Shown piece by piece: positions 5,089 through 7,278 of a stretch of DNA of 7,278 nt. The notes under the pieces were generated by a model. The model did not search any database. It saw only the letters and a list, made by a program, of their open reading frames with translations, and was not told where the DNA came from. The stretch is from an uncultured Lentisphaeria bacterium (GTDB lineage: Bacteria > Verrucomicrobiota > Lentisphaeria > Victivallales > Victivallaceae): contig CAIJKT010000193.1 in the NCBI GenBank assembly GCA_903821255.1, positions 1-7,278 on the forward strand, read 5' to 3'. The position numbers and the translations under genes are program-made. The stretch's first letter is position 1. The number at the start of each line of letters is the position of its first letter.

Positions 5089-6245
5089 AGCTTATCGTAC
5101 CTTATAGCGCGACCGTCACTCGGCAGATCGGCATCCGCCAATGCGCCTATTACAATTTTACCTGGAAGCAGACCTTCAGTCACTTCCACATTTTCTTTAC
5201 CTCGCAAACCCAGAGAAATTTTTTGCCACTTGGCCTTGCCATTATTATCTATCAGAACCCCCGACTGTCCATCCCGCCAAATGACGAACCGCTGCGGAAC
5301 GAATAGCGTGTTGTTGCGGCGACCGGTTTCGATATAGACCTCGGCCCGCTGCCCGACAGCCCATTTTTCCGGTAATTGCAATAAATCAACATCCACTAAA
5401 AACTCCCGTGTTTCGCGATCCGTCTCCGCTCCAAGACGCGCAACCTTGCCTTGAATGACTGTATCGGGGCTGGAGCGGAAAACAATCCGTGCGGGTTGTC
5501 CCGACGCCAGTTGTCCCATGGCCGTTTCATCCACCCAGGCGGAAATCCAGAGTTGACCGGTGGAAATTACTTCAAGAATCGAACTCCCAGGCACCACTAC
5601 AGCACCCGGATCGCGATTGCGGCGAACAACAAGTCCGTCAAACGGGGCGCAAAGACTGGTATCTTTCAGCCGTTCCTGGTAAAAACGCAAAGAGGCTTCT
5701 GACTTTTCCACAGTTCTTTGCGCTTCTATTCTGGCAAGTTGCGCTCTTCGGATATTCGCTTCGGCGACATCATTTGATTCAACGGCGCTTTCCAGCTCTT
5801 TCTGCGCCACGACCTGGTTTTTACGCAAACTGGAAACTCGCTCCAGATTGGCTTTTTCTCTAACCACCGTAGCTTTGGCGCTTTCAATCTCTGCGCCTAT
5901 ACGCTCAACAGTTGCCTGGGCCGCAGCCAAGTCGGCTTTGGCGACCTCCACCTGCTGCCGCCAGTCCCCATCGTCTAATCTAGCCAGCAGTTGCCCCTTG
6001 ACAATCCGGGCATTCTGATCGGTAAGCACGTCCACCAGCAAACCGGAAATTTTCGGACTGATATCTGCGCGTATCCTGGCCTCCAGCGTTCCGGTGCCCA
6101 TAACTTCATTGACTACTGTTCCTGTGATAATTTTATACGCTTGAACTTTTACCGGAGCCAGACGAAACCAGTAAAACGCTCCGCCAATAATTATTAGCAA
6201 AACAAGAATCTTTACAATCAATTTTATTTTCATTCTGGTCGTCAT
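5085..6245 (-). CDS. HlyD/DevB-type periplasmic adaptor (membrane-fusion protein)
   Basis: 386 residues from the ATG at 6245, chosen over an in-frame ATG at 6269 because GGGAAG sits five bases upstream (6256-6251) and the following basic MTTRMKIK leads straight into the membrane anchor (about 9-27). Then come a first lipoyl half-domain (TGTLEARIRADISPKISG... DGDW, about 53-95) and a long alpha-helical hairpin rich in Ala/Glu/Arg heptads (about 96-200). The second lipoyl half is APFDGLVVRRNRDPGAVV, followed by a beta-barrel and membrane-proximal domain (about 230-386). Such adaptors bridge an inner-membrane ABC permease and a TolC-like duct. No outer-membrane partner is in the window, so it may use one encoded elsewhere. 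The stop overlaps the permease start as ATGA. Confidence 0.92.
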   Translation of the reverse strand: MTTRMKIKLIVKILVLLIIIGGAFYWFRLAPVKVQAYKIITGTVVNEVMGTGTLEARIRADISPKISGLLVDVLTDQNARIVKGQLLARLDDGDWRQQVEVAKADLAAAQATVERIGAEIESAKATVVREKANLERVSSLRKNQVVAQKELESAVESNDVAEANIRRAQLARIEAQRTVEKSEASLRFYQERLKDTSLCAPFDGLVVRRNRDPGAVVVPGSSILEVISTGQLWISAWVDETAMGQLASGQPARIVFRSSPDTVIQGKVARLGAETDRETREFLVDVDLLQLPEKWAVGQRAEVYIETGRRNNTLFVPQRFVIWRDGQSGVLIDNNGKAKWQKISLGLRGKENVEVTEGLLPGKIVIGALADADLPSDGRAIRYDKL

Positions 6246-6293
6246 AATCACTTCCCATATTAAAAACATTAAATCCCGGTATCTACTGACCGA
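6246..6293. other. 48-bp spacer between the DsbD-like and adaptor genes
   Basis: Short AT-rich gap holding the GGGAAG ribosome-binding site of the adaptor gene (6256-6251). No terminator hairpin or convincing promoter is visible, so read-through from the upstream pair is likely. Confidence 0.45.
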
Positions 6294-6980
6294 CTAAAAA
6301 CTCACGCCGTAAATGTGAGTCAGACAATAATAGATTCCGGCAAGAATAAACAATACTCCGGCGGTGGAGCGGAACCAGAGTTCGAGTCTGGTCAGACAGT
6401 GAAACGCTTTGCCGAGATATTCGCCGCCGAACGCAATCAGAAAAGCAAACAAAATAACCGGCAGCGCGGTTCCGCATCCGTATATCAGCGGCAGTATAAA
6501 GTAATCGTTGCTTTTCACGGCCAGCGGAATCAACGCTCCGAAAAACAACCCGGCGGATACCGGACAGAACGAAAGCGCGAAAATAACGCCTACCGGCAAG
6601 GCAAACCATACTCCGCTTTTTTCGGCTTGCTTATGCATTTTGTGATGCAGCCGGTCAAATGACAGGCTGGCTCCGATCATGTTCAGCAATACCATGCCAA
6701 GCAGAATCAGGCATGGCCCAAGTATCTCGTTAAGGTATTTTTGCAGGAAGCGTGAAACCTCGCCGGTCGCCAGCAATCCAGCGGTTATGCACACGCCAAG
6801 CAATACATAAGTAAAAGTACGTCCCAGAGTATACAGAAAACCGGCGGCAAGCACCCCTTTGTAATTGCCGCTCTGCCGCCCGATGAAAGATATCGCCGCG
6901 ATGTTTGTCGCCAGCGGACAGGGACTGATCGCGGTCAGTATCCCCAGCCACAGCGCGGAAGCTAATATGTACCAGGTCAT
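6294..6980 (-). CDS. DsbD/CcdA-like thiol-redox membrane protein, ArsG-type
   Basis: 228 residues with about six hydrophobic segments (near 5-27, 41-66, 84-106, 126-150, 160-186, 205-222), the layout of the CcdA/DsbD-beta family that shuttles electrons between cytoplasmic and periplasmic thioredoxins. Two conserved Cys-Pro sites sit in matching places of the two internal halves, AISPCPLATN (C21) and LSFCPVSAGLF (C139), as required for the membrane disulfide. A His/Lys-rich loop RLHHKMHKQAEK (110-121) separates the halves. It resembles proteins annotated as ArsG-family (aromatic arsenical efflux) permeases, a name taken from the Shewanella arsEFG genes; for distant relatives electron transfer is as likely as export. 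GGAGG is six bases upstream, and its start overlaps the ArsF-like stop as ATGA, tying the two together. Confidence 0.85.
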   Translation of the reverse strand: MTWYILASALWLGILTAISPCPLATNIAAISFIGRQSGNYKGVLAAGFLYTLGRTFTYVLLGVCITAGLLATGEVSRFLQKYLNEILGPCLILLGMVLLNMIGASLSFDRLHHKMHKQAEKSGVWFALPVGVIFALSFCPVSAGLFFGALIPLAVKSNDYFILPLIYGCGTALPVILFAFLIAFGGEYLGKAFHCLTRLELWFRSTAGVLFILAGIYYCLTHIYGVSF

Positions 6981-7278
6981 TTTGCGCCTCCGGAAATTAA
7001 CAGTTTATCAATTGCGGAACTGATATAAGCGTTAAATTCATCAGGTTTGTCCAGTAGTTCCCATACTTTGTCCAGTCGCTCAAAAACAGTTGTCCTGCCA
7101 TCTTTTGTCCTTGCGACAACTACGCAACTGGAAATTACATCAAACTGTCTGGCTATCGGTTCGTTCTTCTGGAAATCCACTTCTGCAAACACGATGGAGC
7201 CGTTCTGCATCTGTTTTTTGTATTTTGATTCCAGAAGCTGCCTGGTCATTTTTTCAATGGTATTACAGGTAACACAGC
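6977..7278 (-). CDS. ArsF-family thioredoxin-like protein, C-terminal part (gene runs off the right edge)
   Basis: The frame is open to the window end. The internal ATG at 7249 is not the start, because the CVTC site lies in frame just before it (codons 7276-7265), followed by NTIEK. The visible 99 residues are CxxC, a helix (TIEKMTRQLLESKYKKQM), a strand (SIVFAEVDF), the Cys-containing strand ISSCVVVARTKDGR, and a C-terminal helical part with DKVWELLDKPDEFNAYI. This fits the small ArsF family (annotated as a nitrophenyl nitroreductase subunit), which is really a thioredoxin fold. An N-terminal signal or lipoprotein anchor is expected beyond the edge but cannot be seen. Pairing with the DsbD-like gene by ATGA suggests it exchanges electrons with that membrane protein (inference). 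Confidence 0.82.
   Translation of the reverse strand, partial: CVTCNTIEKMTRQLLESKYKKQMQNGSIVFAEVDFQKNEPIARQFDVISSCVVVARTKDGRTTVFERLDKVWELLDKPDEFNAYISSAIDKLLISGGAK

Noticed and set aside
6283..6609. Minus-strand open frame of 108 codons overlapping the DsbD-like gene
   Set aside because: It is an alternate-frame, Arg/Ser-rich shadow of the DsbD-like coding sequence, which has family motifs and a good start.
6977..7249. Complete 90-residue protein starting at the ATG at 7249
   Set aside because: The frame continues upstream to the edge and includes a CVTC active site, so the ATG is internal and the gene is truncated by the window.

Overview
This window is almost entirely one leftward (minus-strand) gene array. 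Eleven protein genes lie on the minus strand, with no credible plus-strand gene and no tRNA, rRNA, CRISPR array or insertion sequence. Moderate base composition, good Shine-Dalgarno sites and five ATGA stop/start overlaps point to a bacterium. A membrane-fusion protein paired with a MacB/DevC-type permease argues for a Gram-negative envelope. The many thiol-redox proteins fit an anaerobic or facultative lifestyle. The phylum cannot be read from the window; PVC-group or Desulfobacterota-like lineages are only guesses.

In transcription order (right to left) there are four blocks. (1) 7278-6294: the 3' part of an ArsF-family thioredoxin-like protein (CVTC site), overlapping by ATGA a six-helix DsbD/CcdA-like membrane protein of the ArsG type. 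(2) 6245-3146: a three-gene ABC exporter in the order adaptor (HlyD/DevB-like), permease (MacB/DevC/FtsX-like), ATPase (DevA/LolD-like). (3) 3094-355: six small soluble proteins. These are a cysteine-rich protein (CCxxC), a small CPKC thioredoxin-fold protein, a GcvH-like lipoyl-carrier protein, two tandem DGC-domain putative zinc-binding proteins, and an OsmC-like protein lacking the usual second cysteine. (4) 222-1: the start of an ArsR/SmtB repressor with a CxC metal(loid)-site motif. It is preceded by its own sigma70-like promoter, which overlaps a perfect 9-bp inverted repeat.

The array reads like a thiol-based redox or metal(loid)/sulfur-handling system (inference). The CcdA-like protein could pass reducing equivalents across the inner membrane between thioredoxin-like partners, and the ABC exporter could move a thiol, metal(loid) or lipid-type substrate. 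The cytoplasmic lipoyl/DGC/thioredoxin/OsmC group could form a carrier or relay. No glycine-cleavage enzymes accompany the lipoyl protein, so a role outside glycine catabolism is likely. The most interesting part is block 3 (355-2650), a compact, translationally coupled cassette in which two components belong to a family of unknown function.
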